Program-made: the position numbers and the translations under genes
Notes under the pieces: generated by a model
What the model was told of the DNA's origin: nothing
Database searches by the model: none
Seen by the model: only the letters and a program-made list of their open reading frames with translations
Assembly (NCBI RefSeq): GCF_963675985.1
Contig: NZ_OY780957.1
Coordinates: 852,001 to 916,000, forward strand
Direction of reading: 5' to 3'
DNA from: an uncultured Roseibium sp.
Lineage (GTDB): Bacteria; Pseudomonadota; Alphaproteobacteria; Rhizobiales; Stappiaceae
DNA length: 64,000 nucleotides
Shown here: positions 17,848-26,436 of the stretch, one piece after another
Layout of the letters: the number at the start of each line of letters is the position of its first letter
Position numbering within the stretch: the first letter of the stretch is position 1

Positions 17848-18264
17848 ATGACCGACAAGATCACTCCTTTCCTCGGCACCTGGATCCTGGATGTCGAGGC
17901 CAGCGATTACGAACAGGGCGAGCCGCCGAAAAGCGCCACGATGAAAATCGAGGACAACTTCGGTATGGTCACATTCGCCATGAGCCAGGTGACGGCGGAA
18001 GGCGAGACGGTCGACGACGAATTCTCCGCCATGCCCGACGGTCCGGAAATCAAGCTCGGCAAGAGCGGACTGGTCGACGCCATGCGCCTGGTCTTTAACG
18101 GCGACCGCAACCTGGTCTCCGAGGCCCGCCGCGGCGGACTGACCCTGATGAAGGCGGAACGGGAACTGTCCGAAGACGGCCAGACCCTGACGGTGACCCA
18201 GACGGTGCATCTGGTCGATGTCGCCAGCTTCACCAACATCTCCGTCTACCGCAAGGCCCAGTAA
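17848..18264 (+). CDS. Hypothetical protein, possibly lipocalin-like
   Basis: A 138-residue protein with no signal peptide or membrane segment. The FLGTWILDVEASDYEQGEPPK opening and the alternating short beta-strand pattern to the end suggest a lipocalin or calycin-type barrel, which is only a fold guess. ATG 17848 has a weak upstream gaaagg. The gene sits between the leuB terminator and the M24 peptidase. No function is assigned. Confidence 0.7.
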   Translation: MTDKITPFLGTWILDVEASDYEQGEPPKSATMKIEDNFGMVTFAMSQVTAEGETVDDEFSAMPDGPEIKLGKSGLVDAMRLVFNGDRNLVSEARRGGLTLMKAERELSEDGQTLTVTQTVHLVDVASFTNISVYRKAQ

Positions 18265-18316
18265 CGACCCCAGTTACGACTCAGGCAACGGCCCCAGTAA
18301 CTGCCCCAATAACTGG
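18256..18316. repeat. Short degenerate tandem repeats of an 11-13 bp unit
   Basis: Starting in the last codons of the preceding gene, the units cccagtaacga, cccagttacga, ctcaggcaacgg, ccccagtaactg and ccccaataactgg follow each other. The repeat is imperfect and short. Its meaning is unknown. Confidence 0.4.
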
Positions 18317-18509
18317 CATTGACATCCTCCTCCGGCTGCTTTCCGAATACCTTCAGGATTGCGGATGGCCGAGGACGAAATTTCATGGAGCTGCTTTTAT
18401 CACACCCGCAAGGACGCGCGACTGACCGACTTTTCAGCGCATGCCGGTGGCACACTCCTCAGCCTCTCACGGCTCCACGTCCTCACCTGCCTTCCGGAAG
18501 GACCGGACA

Positions 18510-19646
18510 GTGACCGAACCCGATTTCCCGGTCGCCGAATACGAGCAGCGACTGGAGCGCGCACAGCGCGCCATGCGCGCACAGGATCTCGACGCTCTTC
18601 TCCTGACAAACGAGGCCGATGTCCGCTACTTTTCCGGCTTCCGCACCCTGTTCTGGCAGAGCCCGACCCGGCCGTGGTTCCTGGTCGTGCCCAAAGAGGG
18701 AAAACCCGTTGCCGTTATCCCGGAGATCGGCGCAAACCTGATGGCCTCCACCTGGCTGGACGATATCCGGACCTTTTCCTCCCCCCATGAAACCGACGAC
18801 GGCATTGCCCTTCTGATAGCGCTGCTGAAGAAGACGGACAGGATCGGCCTGCCCATGGGTCGCGAAACCAAACTGCGCATGCCGCTGAACGATTTCAAAC
18901 GCCTGAAAAGCGAACTGCCCCTGACCGACTGGATTGATGCCACGCCCCTGGTTCAGGGGCTTCGCATGGTGAAATCCGAGCTGGAGATCGAAACCATTGC
19001 GGACATCTGCCGGATCGCGTCGGATGGTTTCGGCAATGCGGCCGACCTGTTTCAAGAAGGACAAACACTCAAGGAAGCTTTCCGCGCGTTCCGGATCGAA
19101 CTGCTGCAACAGGGTGCGGATGACGTGCCCTATCTCGTCGGCGGCGCGGGGCAGGACGGGTACGTGGATGTGATTTCACCGCCGAACGACCGGCAGCTTG
19201 CCGCGGGCGATGTGCTGATGCTCGACACCGGTGCCACCCTGAACGGCTATTTTTGCGATTTCGACCGCAATTTCGCGATCGGTCACGCAAGCGAAGCGGC
19301 CAGAACGGCCTATTCGACCCTGTACGTGGCAACCGATGTCGCCATCGCCACGGCGCGGCCAGGCGTCACCTGCGCCGAACTGTTCCACGCCATGGCGGAT
19401 GTCATCGGCACCACCGGTAGCGATGTCGGCCGCTTCGGCCATGGGCTCGGCATGCAGCTAACCGAGGCCCCGTCCCTGATCGATTTCGACGCGACCGTCC
19501 TGACCGAAGGCATGGTGATCACCCTGGAGCCGAGCATGGAAGTCGCGGACGGAAAGATCATGGTGCACGAGGAAAACATCGTGATCCGCGACGGACCGCC
19601 CACACTTCTGACCCGAAGGGCGCCGCCCGAACTGCCGGTCATCTAG
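18510..19646 (+). CDS. M24 family Xaa-Pro aminopeptidase-like protein
   Basis: A 378-residue protein with a creatinase-like N-terminal domain (about 1-150, including RYFSGFRTLFWQSPTRPW) and a C-terminal pita-bread metallopeptidase domain. Metal ligands are visible at LMLDTGATLNGYFCDFDRNF (two aspartates), FGHGLGMQ (histidine), TLEPSM and VHEENIVI (glutamates), so it is likely an active metal-dependent hydrolase. Members cleave Xaa-Pro peptides or act on creatine-like or other small substrates. The specific substrate is unknown. I start at GTG 18510, preceded by ggaagga. An in-frame ATG at 18441 would add a non-conserved stretch. It is convergent with arsC. Confidence 0.9.
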   Translation: MTEPDFPVAEYEQRLERAQRAMRAQDLDALLLTNEADVRYFSGFRTLFWQSPTRPWFLVVPKEGKPVAVIPEIGANLMASTWLDDIRTFSSPHETDDGIALLIALLKKTDRIGLPMGRETKLRMPLNDFKRLKSELPLTDWIDATPLVQGLRMVKSELEIETIADICRIASDGFGNAADLFQEGQTLKEAFRAFRIELLQQGADDVPYLVGGAGQDGYVDVISPPNDRQLAAGDVLMLDTGATLNGYFCDFDRNFAIGHASEAARTAYSTLYVATDVAIATARPGVTCAELFHAMADVIGTTGSDVGRFGHGLGMQLTEAPSLIDFDATVLTEGMVITLEPSMEVADGKIMVHEENIVIRDGPPTLLTRRAPPELPVI

Positions 19647-19653
19647 AGTCAAA

Positions 19654-20151
19654 TCAGGTCGACTTGCCAATGTCCTCCAGCCGCTTTTGCAGCGCCAGCT
19701 TGTCCAGTGATGTGATCGGCAGGTTGACGAAGATCGACAACCGGTTGTTCAGCATCCGGTAAGCCTCGGTAAAGGCGAGGCTCTTTTCCGTCTCGCTTCC
19801 TTCCGCCTTGACCGGATCGGGCACGCCCCAATGGGCTGTCATCGGCTGGCCAGGCCAGACCGGGCAGCTCTCGGCCGCCGCCTGATCGCACACGGTGAAG
19901 ACGAAATCCATGGCAGGCGCACCGGGTTGCGCAAACTCGTCCCAGTTCTTGGAGCGCATCTCATCGGTCTTGTAATTCAGCTTCGCCAAAACCTGCAGGG
20001 TCTTGGGATTGACCTCGCCCGAGGGATGCGATCCGGCGGAATAGGCCTTGAACCGGCCCTGGCCGAGACGGTTCAGGATCGCTTCGGCCATGATGGACCG
20101 GGCGGAATTGCCCGTGCACAGGAACAGGACATTGTAGGTATGGTCGGTCAT
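19654..20151 (-). CDS. arsC: Arsenate reductase (thioredoxin-type ArsC / protein tyrosine phosphatase fold)
   Basis: A 165-residue low-molecular-weight phosphatase-fold protein. The P-loop is FLCTGNSARS (CX5R) near residues 10-20. Further conserved parts are YSAGSHPSG, the cysteine-containing region FVFTVCDQAA (around 83) and VPDPVKAEG with the Asp-Pro. It reduces arsenate to arsenite using thioredoxin or glutaredoxin. ATG 20151 with aaagga upstream is the natural start, and the open frame upstream of it is only arsR read in another frame. It lies 28 bases behind the arsR-like gene and is probably transcribed with it. No arsenite efflux gene is present nearby. Confidence 0.92.
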   Translation of the reverse strand: MTDHTYNVLFLCTGNSARSIMAEAILNRLGQGRFKAYSAGSHPSGEVNPKTLQVLAKLNYKTDEMRSKNWDEFAQPGAPAMDFVFTVCDQAAAESCPVWPGQPMTAHWGVPDPVKAEGSETEKSLAFTEAYRMLNNRLSIFVNLPITSLDKLALQKRLEDIGKST

Positions 20152-20179
20152 TTGATGTGTCCTTTGAAACCCCGGCCCG

Positions 20180-20512
20180 TCACAGGGCGCAGGCGACCTC
20201 CTCGATGACCTGCCGGCACAGGTCCGGCTGGCCGCCGCAGCAATCGGCCATGAGAAACCCGAGCAGGGCCCGGATGCCGTCATAGTCGGCGTAATAGCGA
20301 ATGGTCCGGCCCTCACGTTCGTTGCGGATCAGGCCCGCGTTCAACAAAACGCTCAGGTTCGCCGACATTGTGTTCTGTCGAACTCCGAGAATCTCGCCGA
20401 TTTCACCCGCCCCCATGCCCTCAGCTCCGCATTTGATCAGAAGCCGAAACACATCAAGCCGGGTCTGCTGGCTCAGGGCGGAAAAAGCATTCAGGGCGTT
20501 ATTTGTATCCAT
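20180..20512 (-). CDS. ArsR family transcriptional repressor
   Basis: A 110-residue winged-helix repressor of the ArsR/SmtB family. FSALSQQTRLDVFRLLIKCG and the recognition helix region VRQNTMSANLSVLLNAGLI (about 45-63) are typical. The wing is EREGRTIRYYADYDG. The C-terminus carries Cys residues (DCCGG and C near 100 and 108) that could bind arsenite or a metal, as in other atypical ArsR proteins. It precedes arsC and is likely autoregulated through an inverted repeat that overlaps its own start codon. Confidence 0.93.
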   Translation of the reverse strand: MDTNNALNAFSALSQQTRLDVFRLLIKCGAEGMGAGEIGEILGVRQNTMSANLSVLLNAGLIRNEREGRTIRYYADYDGIRALLGFLMADCCGGQPDLCRQVIEEVACAL

Positions 20513-20534
20513 ATATCATGATGTATTGATATAT
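20511..20534 (-). promoter_or_regulatory. Putative ArsR operator
   Basis: An AT-rich inverted repeat, ATATATCA - 8 nt - TGATATAT (20511-20518 and 20527-20534), covers the arsR start codon and the bases just upstream. This is where ArsR-type repressors usually bind their own promoters. Confidence 0.55.
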
Positions 20535-20599
20535 TGTGACAATTTCAAGACAGCCCCCGCGACTATCGACAAACGCTCCAACCCGGCTATGGTTTCTCC

Positions 20600-21616
20600 A
20601 TGACAGGATATCTTGCAGGCTACCGGGAAGGCCGGATCGAGGATGCGGATAGATCCAACTGGCAGGGTGATGGTCCGCGCCCGATCCGCTGGTCGACCTG
20701 GTATCCCGTAAAAGCCGGCCTGCCCGTCAGCGAACAGCTCGTCGGCAATCCGGACAGGCCAATCTTCACCAACGGACCGGTTGCAAGGGACGCTCCGCTT
20801 GACGAGAGCTCGCAGCAATTTCCGCTCGTGCTCCTGTCCCACGGCACCGGCGGCTCCGCTCTCAGTCTCGGCTGGCTCGGTGCCGGACTTGCACGGCACG
20901 GATATATCGTCATCGGCGCGAACCATCACGGCAACACGAGTGCGGAACCTTATCTGCCGGAAGGCTTCCTGTGCTGGTGGGAACGCATGCGCGATCTGAG
21001 CCTTCTTCTGGACTGGGCGGAGAACGACAGCCCCTTCTCCGGCCGCTTCGATCCGGAAAAGGTCTTTGCGGCCGGCATGTCGCTCGGCGGCTACACGGTG
21101 CTGGGATTGGCCGGCGCGGTGACCGACATGGAACGATTTGTTGCCTGGGCCACGCCTCGTCCCGGTCCGACCGGACCGCGGGAATTTCCCGATCTGGCGG
21201 ACCGGCTGGACGATCTGAAGGCGACCTCGAAGCCTTTCGCCGCCTCCATGGCCCGCCAAGGGGATAATTACGAAGACGAAAGGATCAAGGCCGCCTTCGC
21301 GCTGGTACCCGCACCAACGGTCCGTGGCTTCACTCCGGAAAGCGTTGCAGCCATTGAAATTCCGGTCCTGATCCTCTGCGGCGATGCCGACCGGGAGGCT
21401 CCGGCAGAAGTATGCGCCGTCTGGCTCGGCCGGCAAAACCCGTCCTTCGATGTGGAGATACTGACCGGGAATATCGGCCACTATGTCTTTTTGAGCGAAG
21501 CGACGGAAACCGGCCGGATCGACGCGCCCGATATCTGCCTCGATCCGCCCGATGTGGACCGGGCTGTCATTCACAAAACCTGCGTTGAAAAGGCCCTCCG
21601 GCTTTTCTCCGGTTGA
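20600..21616 (+). CDS. Alpha/beta hydrolase (dienelactone hydrolase / PAF-acetylhydrolase-like)
   Basis: A 338-residue protein of the alpha/beta-hydrolase fold. The oxyanion-region LLSHGTGGSALSLGWL precedes the nucleophile elbow GMSLGGYT (Ser around residue 162). The aspartate is in LILCGDADREAP and the catalytic histidine in NIGHYVFL. No signal peptide is evident. It is divergent from arsR, with a short shared upstream region, but no functional link to arsenic is apparent. Substrate is unknown. Confidence 0.88.
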   Translation: MTGYLAGYREGRIEDADRSNWQGDGPRPIRWSTWYPVKAGLPVSEQLVGNPDRPIFTNGPVARDAPLDESSQQFPLVLLSHGTGGSALSLGWLGAGLARHGYIVIGANHHGNTSAEPYLPEGFLCWWERMRDLSLLLDWAENDSPFSGRFDPEKVFAAGMSLGGYTVLGLAGAVTDMERFVAWATPRPGPTGPREFPDLADRLDDLKATSKPFAASMARQGDNYEDERIKAAFALVPAPTVRGFTPESVAAIEIPVLILCGDADREAPAEVCAVWLGRQNPSFDVEILTGNIGHYVFLSEATETGRIDAPDICLDPPDVDRAVIHKTCVEKALRLFSG

Positions 21617-21672
21617 CAATTTCCCGGTTCCGGGCAAAAACCGGCTCGTTTCGTACTTACTGGAGCAATGGC

Positions 21673-21795
21673 ATGGTCCGGCACTTCGCCGACATCGCGA
21701 AAAAGCCGACGACGGTTTCGACCGGCGCCGCTTTTGCCTGCGCGACCGCTGCTCCGACAACCACCGTCAAACCGACTACGAAAACCACCGCTTAA
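21673..21795 (+). CDS. Possible small Thr-rich protein (40 aa)
   Basis: A 40-codon frame starts at ATG 21673 with a well-placed GGAG (21662-21665). The product starts MVRHFADIAKKPTTVSTG and ends in a Thr/Pro/Lys-rich tail. Nothing similar is known to me. It occupies the gap between the hydrolase and asd. The ribosome site is the only real support, so it may be non-coding. Confidence 0.25.
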   Translation: MVRHFADIAKKPTTVSTGAAFACATAAPTTTVKPTTKTTA

Positions 21796-21901
21796 CGGTG
21801 CCGCTCGTCCCGCGCTCCCCGGGGATGGGGGGCGCTGAAAAGCCGGCTGGCCGGAGGATCGGCGAACCGGCGAAAGCGGGGAGACGGATGAGGAATTCAA
21901 C

Positions 21902-22936
21902 ATGGGTTACAAGATTGCAATCGCTGGCGCCACGGGCAATGTCGGCCGGGAAATGCTCGACATTCTGGCCGAGCGCGGCTTTCCGGCCGATGAAGTCGTC
22001 GCACTCGCCTCCCGCCGGTCCCAGGGCACCGAGGTTTCCTTCGGCGACCGGACGCTGAAGGTCCAGGCGCTGGAGAACTACGACTTCTCCGACACCGATA
22101 TCTGCCTGATGTCCGCCGGAGGCTCTGTCGCAAAGGAATGGGGCCCGAAGATCGGCGCCAAGGGCTGTGTCGTGATCGACAACTCCTCCGCATGGCGCTA
22201 CGACGCGGACGTGCCGCTGATCGTTCCGGAAGTGAACGCCGATGCGATCGTAGGCTTCACCAAAAAGAACATCATTGCCAATCCGAACTGCTCGACCGCC
22301 CAGCTCGTCGTCGCGCTGAAACCTCTGCATGACGCGGCGAAGATCAAACGCGTGGTCGTCTCCACCTACCAGTCGGTGTCCGGTGGCGGCAAAGACGCCA
22401 TGGAAGAGCTGTTCAACCAGACCCGCGCGATCTTTGTGAACGACCCGATCGAGCCTGAAAAATTCACCAAGCGGATCGCCTTCAACGTCATCCCGCACAT
22501 CGATGTCTTCATGGAAGACGGCTACACCAAGGAAGAATGGAAGGTGCTGGCCGAAACCAAGAAGATGCTCGACCCGGCGATCAAGGTGACCTGCACCGCC
22601 GTCCGCGTGCCGGTCTTCATCGGTCATTCGGAATCGGTCAACATCGAGTTCGAAAACGAGATCACCGCCGACGAGGCCCGCAACATCCTGCGCGAGGCGC
22701 CGGGATGCCTGGTCATCGACAAGCAGGAAGACGGCGGCTACATCACGCCGTACGAATGCGCCGGTGAAGACGCCACCTACATCTCCCGCATCCGCGAGGA
22801 CGCGACGGTCGAAAACGGCCTGAACATCTGGGTGGTGTCGGACAACCTGCGAAAGGGTGCTGCCCTCAATACGGTGCAGATCGCCGAGGTTCTGGTGAAC
22901 CGCGGCCTGATCCAGCCGAAGAAGGCCGCCGCCTGA
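21902..22936 (+). CDS. asd: Aspartate-semialdehyde dehydrogenase
   Basis: A 344-residue cytosolic enzyme that reduces aspartyl-phosphate to aspartate semialdehyde, the branch point to lysine, diaminopimelate, threonine and methionine. It has the Rossmann motif IAGATGNVGREML (residues 5-17), the catalytic cysteine in NPNCSTAQLV (around residue 131), STYQSVSGGGKDAM, and the conserved RVPVFIGHSE histidine region. Length is normal. ATG 21902 is preceded by atgaggaattcaac. It is followed by a strong terminator that isolates it from the pqq operon. Confidence 0.98.
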   Translation: MGYKIAIAGATGNVGREMLDILAERGFPADEVVALASRRSQGTEVSFGDRTLKVQALENYDFSDTDICLMSAGGSVAKEWGPKIGAKGCVVIDNSSAWRYDADVPLIVPEVNADAIVGFTKKNIIANPNCSTAQLVVALKPLHDAAKIKRVVVSTYQSVSGGGKDAMEELFNQTRAIFVNDPIEPEKFTKRIAFNVIPHIDVFMEDGYTKEEWKVLAETKKMLDPAIKVTCTAVRVPVFIGHSESVNIEFENEITADEARNILREAPGCLVIDKQEDGGYITPYECAGEDATYISRIREDATVENGLNIWVVSDNLRKGAALNTVQIAEVLVNRGLIQPKKAAA

Positions 22937-22961
22937 GACAAGGCGCTGCACAATCGACAAG

Positions 22962-22990
22962 AGCCCGGCCGCCGCGCCGGGCTTTTTTTT
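22962..22990 (+). terminator. Terminator after asd
   Basis: Stem agcccggc / gccgggct with loop cgccgc and a run of eight T. Confidence 0.9.
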
Positions 22991-23102
22991 GCCGCATCAG
23001 GCGATTTGGGAAGATTCGGCAATACACCGACCAAGGTGGCCCCTGCTCGTGATTGCAGCAAATGATAGGCTTTCAGTCCTTACAACTTGAGGAGGAAGCA
23101 TC

Positions 23103-23204
23103 ATGAAAACCTGGACCAAGCCTGCCATGGCAACCGTTGAAGCCGGCTTCGAGGTTTCTCGCTACGTACCGGCTGAAATCGGATCTTGCGGCCGCAAGAA
23201 GTAA
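23103..23204 (+). CDS. pqqA: PQQ precursor peptide PqqA
   Basis: A 33-residue peptide and the substrate for pyrroloquinoline quinone synthesis. It starts MKTWTKPAMATVEAGFEVSR and has the two modified residues, Glu17 and Tyr21, spaced by three residues (E-V-S-R-Y) as in all PqqA peptides. Their side chains are cross-linked by PqqE to form the PQQ skeleton. The C-terminal tail ends in a CGRKK-type basic sequence. An excellent AGGAGG ribosome site lies 8 bases before the ATG. It is too short to be found by most gene finders and sits 29 bases upstream of pqqB, heading the operon. Confidence 0.95.
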   Translation: MKTWTKPAMATVEAGFEVSRYVPAEIGSCGRKK

Positions 23205-23233
23205 CTTCGGCAACACGGCCGGAAAAGCATCCG

Positions 23234-24172
23234 ATGAAAATCAGGGTCCTCGGATCCGCGGCAGGCGGCGGGTTTCCGCAATGGAATTGCAACGCGCCGC
23301 TCAGCCGTGCCGTGCGCGCGGGGAAGCCGGGCTTTCTCGCCCGGACGCAATCCAGCATCGCCGCCAGTGCGGACGGCGCCGGCTGGGTTGTCTTCAACGC
23401 CTCGCCGGATATCCGCGAGCAGATCGCGGCAGCGCCCGACCTGCAGCCGCGTGCGGATGGGCCTTTGCGCCATACCCCGATCAAGGCGGTCGTGCTCACC
23501 AATGCGGACGTGGACCATATCGCGGGCCTTCTGTCGCTGCGCGAGCGCGAAGGATTTACGCTCTATGCAACCGAACGCGTGTTGAAGACGCTCGCCGAGA
23601 ACAGCATTTTTCAGGTCCTCAATCCGGAGGTCGTCGAGCGGCGGGAACTGCCGCTGTCCGGAACGACCGACCTGGAAGGCCCGGACGGCCCGCTCGGACT
23701 GTCGGTGGAAACGTTCCCCGTCTCCGGCAAGGTCGCCCTGTTTCTTGAACAGGATACGGAAGCAAATTTCGGCACGGCGCCGGGAGATACCATCGGCATC
23801 ATGCTGCGGCAAACCGCGAAGAACGGACCCTCGGGCCGGCTTTTCTACATCCCGGGCTGCGCGGCGGTGGACGATACCTTGCGGCAGCGGATCGACGGCG
23901 GCGATTGCCTGATGTTCGACGGAACCGTCTTCCACGATACGGAGATGGCGGACACCGGCGTCGGCACCAAGACCGGCGCGCGGATGGGACATCTGCAGAT
24001 CGGAGGACCTGCCGGATCGATCGAGGCCCTGAAAGGCCTGGACCTGGGCCGGCGGATCTTCGTTCACATCAACAATACGAACCCGATCCTCGATCCCGGC
24101 TCCGAGGCGGCAATGGCCGTCCGGGCCGCCGGTTGGGAAGTCGGTTATGACGGAATGGAGGTCAGCCTGTGA
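23234..24172 (+). CDS. pqqB: PqqB, metallo-beta-lactamase-fold PQQ biosynthesis protein
   Basis: A 312-residue protein of the PqqB family. The opening IRVLGSAAGGGFPQWNCNC-type region (here GGGFPQWNCNAPLSRAVR) is diagnostic. The metal-binding block is TNADVDHIAGLLSLRE (around 95), an altered HXHXDH motif as expected for PqqB, and FDGTVFHDTEM and FVHINNTNPIL follow. PqqB is thought to hydroxylate the tyrosine-derived part of the processed peptide. I start at ATG 23234. The frame is open back to 23186 but without support. The stop overlaps pqqC. Confidence 0.96.
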   Translation: MKIRVLGSAAGGGFPQWNCNAPLSRAVRAGKPGFLARTQSSIAASADGAGWVVFNASPDIREQIAAAPDLQPRADGPLRHTPIKAVVLTNADVDHIAGLLSLREREGFTLYATERVLKTLAENSIFQVLNPEVVERRELPLSGTTDLEGPDGPLGLSVETFPVSGKVALFLEQDTEANFGTAPGDTIGIMLRQTAKNGPSGRLFYIPGCAAVDDTLRQRIDGGDCLMFDGTVFHDTEMADTGVGTKTGARMGHLQIGGPAGSIEALKGLDLGRRIFVHINNTNPILDPGSEAAMAVRAAGWEVGYDGMEVSL

Positions 24173-25008
24173 ACCCGACAGCAGCAACACATGCAGCCAT
24201 TCAGCCCGATCACCCCATCGTAAGAAGCGGTGTCGAACCGACCGCAGCCGACAGGATCAGGCAGGCCGGACGGCTTCTTCCGCGTCCTGAATTCGAGGAA
24301 GCGCTGCGCACGGCCGGCTTCGCGCGCTATCACATCCATCATCCCTTCCACAAACGGATGAACGCGGGCGAGCTGACGAGGGAACAACTGCAGGCCTGGG
24401 CGCTGAACCGCTACTGCTATCAGGCGGCGATCCCGAAGAAGGATGCAATCATCCTGTCCCGCTCCGAAGACCCGGTGTTCCGCCGGGAATGGCGCAAGCG
24501 TATTGTCGACCACGACGGCGAAGACGGCGGCGAACTGGATGGCGGCATCAAGCGCTGGCTGAAACTCGCCGAAGATCTCGAGCTTGACGTCGACATGGTA
24601 AGAGAACGCCGCTATGCCCTGCCGGCAACCCGGTATGCGGTCGGGGCCTATCTCGATCTGGTGTCGTCCTCCTCCCTTCTGGTCGCCGTCGCCTCGTCGC
24701 TGACCGAACTCTTTTCGCCGATTGCCATCGGCGAACGGGTGCCGGCCATGCTGGCGCGCTACGATTACATAACCGAAGACACGCTGGCCTATTTCAAGCC
24801 GCGGCTCCATCAGGCCCCGCGCGATGCGGAACATGCGCTGTCGCTGGTCTTCGAATGGGCGGACACGCCGGACAAGCAGGCCGACGCCATCGACGCCCTC
24901 TTCGCCAAATGCGATATCCTCTGGGCCATGCTGGATGCGCTGCATCATGCCTATGTGACACCGGGCAATATCCCGCCAGGCGCCTTCCAGCCTCCTGCTG
25001 TGGTCTGA
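24169..25008 (+). CDS. pqqC: PqqC, pyrroloquinoline-quinone synthase
   Basis: A 279-residue cofactorless oxidase that performs the final ring closure and eight-electron oxidation to PQQ. Typical blocks are YHIHHPFHKRMNAGELTREQLQAW, NRYCYQAAIPKKDA and RYDYITEDTLAYFKPRL, with histidines and arginines of the active site. It is longer than many PqqC proteins because of an N-terminal stretch of about 35 residues before the conserved core. GTG 24169 overlaps the pqqB stop (GTGA). Confidence 0.96.
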   Translation: MNPTAATHAAIQPDHPIVRSGVEPTAADRIRQAGRLLPRPEFEEALRTAGFARYHIHHPFHKRMNAGELTREQLQAWALNRYCYQAAIPKKDAIILSRSEDPVFRREWRKRIVDHDGEDGGELDGGIKRWLKLAEDLELDVDMVRERRYALPATRYAVGAYLDLVSSSSLLVAVASSLTELFSPIAIGERVPAMLARYDYITEDTLAYFKPRLHQAPRDAEHALSLVFEWADTPDKQADAIDALFAKCDILWAMLDALHHAYVTPGNIPPGAFQPPAVV

Positions 25009-25013
25009 CCGAA

Positions 25014-25322
25014 ATGCCGGCCCGTACCCGCCATATCGTGACCAACATCAGCCAGCCGGGGTTTCCCGCTTATGTGAGGCTCCAATTCGACGAACTGCGG
25101 GACCGCTGGGCCCTGCTTGCGCCGGAAAAGGTCTATTGGCCGGATGACATCAGCGTCGCGATCCTGAGCCGCTGCACCGGCACGGCAACCGTGTCGGAAA
25201 TCATTCTGGACCTGGCGGAGGACTATCAGGCCCCGGTCGAAGAGATCGGCCCGGATGTCCGGGATTTCCTGCAGGAATGGTCCGACAGGCTCGTCATCCA
25301 ATACGGCTTGGAGCGGACATGA
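25014..25322 (+). CDS. pqqD: PqqD, peptide chaperone
   Basis: A 102-residue RiPP-recognition protein that binds PqqA and presents it to PqqE. It contains the core RDRWALLAPEKVYWPDD, followed by the helical segment with VSEIILDLAEDYQAP. Start is the ATG at 25014, five bases after the pqqC stop. Its last codons overlap the pqqE start (ATGA), so the two proteins are translationally coupled, as expected for partners. Confidence 0.95.
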   Translation: MPARTRHIVTNISQPGFPAYVRLQFDELRDRWALLAPEKVYWPDDISVAILSRCTGTATVSEIILDLAEDYQAPVEEIGPDVRDFLQEWSDRLVIQYGLERT

Positions 25323-26407
25323 CCGAACCCGTGGGACCGGCCCTTGGAATGCTGGCCGAGCTGACCCACCGCTGCCCGCTGCAATGCGGATATTGTTCCA
25401 ACCCGCTCGAACTCCTGAAAGCCGATAAGGAACTGGAAACGGAGGCCTGGCGCGATGCCTTCGAACAGGCAGCCGATCTCGGCATTCTCCAGGTGCATCT
25501 GTCCGGTGGCGAACCGACCCTGCGCCGGGATCTGGAAAACCTCGTCGTCGGCCTGGCCGCGCGCGGTGTCTACACCAATCTGATCACCGCCGCGGTGACC
25601 TTGAGCCGGGAACGGATCAACCGCCTGGCGGAAGCCGGCCTGGACCATGTCCAGATCAGCTTTCAGGGCGCCCGGCCGGAGACGACCGAACGCATCGGCT
25701 ATTACAGGAACGCCCATGAAAAAAAACGCCAGGCGGCCGGATGGGTGAGAGACACAGGCCTGCCGCTCACGATCAACGCGCCGATCCACAAGCTCAACAT
25801 CGACGAGGTTCCCGAATTCGTTGATCTCGCCCTGGAACTCGGTGCACAGCGGCTGGAAATCGCCAATGTGCAATATTACGGCTGGGCCTATCTCAACCGG
25901 TCCGCGCTCATGCCCGGCTACGACGCCGTCCTGCGCCAGATCGACTTTGTCGAAAAGGTCCGGGAAGACCTCACCGGCATCCTCAATATCGATTTCGTAA
26001 CGCCGGATTATTATGCGGATTACCCCAAACCCTGCATGGGCGGCTGGGGGGCTGATGCCTTCGTGGTCACGCCCGACGGCAAGGTTCTGCCGTGTCACGC
26101 GGCCCAGTCGATCCCCTCGCTGAGCTTCGACAGCATCACCGAAAAACCGCTGAAGGACATCTGGGAAAAATCCGAGGCCTTCAATCGCTATCGCGGTTTC
26201 GACTGGATGCCCGAGCCCTGCCGGTCATGCGAGCGCCGGGACATTGATTTCGGCGGCTGCCGATGCCAGGCCCTCGCCCTGACCGGCGATGCCGCGGCAA
26301 CCGATCCGACCTGCATCAAGTCGCCCTTTCACGACGACCTGCGCTGGCTGCCGCCGGAACAACCGATCCAAAAAAGGATCATCGGCCGCGAAAAGGCCGA
26401 CGCATAG
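25319..26407 (+). CDS. pqqE: PqqE, radical SAM enzyme of PQQ synthesis
   Basis: A 362-residue radical SAM enzyme that forms the Glu-Tyr carbon-carbon bond in PqqA. The SAM-cluster motif is CPLQCGYCSNP (CX3CX2C, around residues 20-27), and HLSGGEPTLR is motif two. The C-terminal SPASM region binds the auxiliary clusters with Cys in CHAAQSIP, CRSCERRDIDFGGCRCQA and PTCIKSPFH. It ends the pqqABCDE operon. The operon has no pqqF or pqqG protease gene and no PQQ-dependent dehydrogenase nearby. Confidence 0.97.
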   Translation: MTEPVGPALGMLAELTHRCPLQCGYCSNPLELLKADKELETEAWRDAFEQAADLGILQVHLSGGEPTLRRDLENLVVGLAARGVYTNLITAAVTLSRERINRLAEAGLDHVQISFQGARPETTERIGYYRNAHEKKRQAAGWVRDTGLPLTINAPIHKLNIDEVPEFVDLALELGAQRLEIANVQYYGWAYLNRSALMPGYDAVLRQIDFVEKVREDLTGILNIDFVTPDYYADYPKPCMGGWGADAFVVTPDGKVLPCHAAQSIPSLSFDSITEKPLKDIWEKSEAFNRYRGFDWMPEPCRSCERRDIDFGGCRCQALALTGDAAATDPTCIKSPFHDDLRWLPPEQPIQKRIIGREKADA

Positions 26408-26436
26408 GCCGACAGGATCGTTCAACAGGAACCGGA

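Noticed and set aside
16615..18210. A 531-residue minus-strand frame
   Set aside because: Antisense shadow of leuB and the following small gene.
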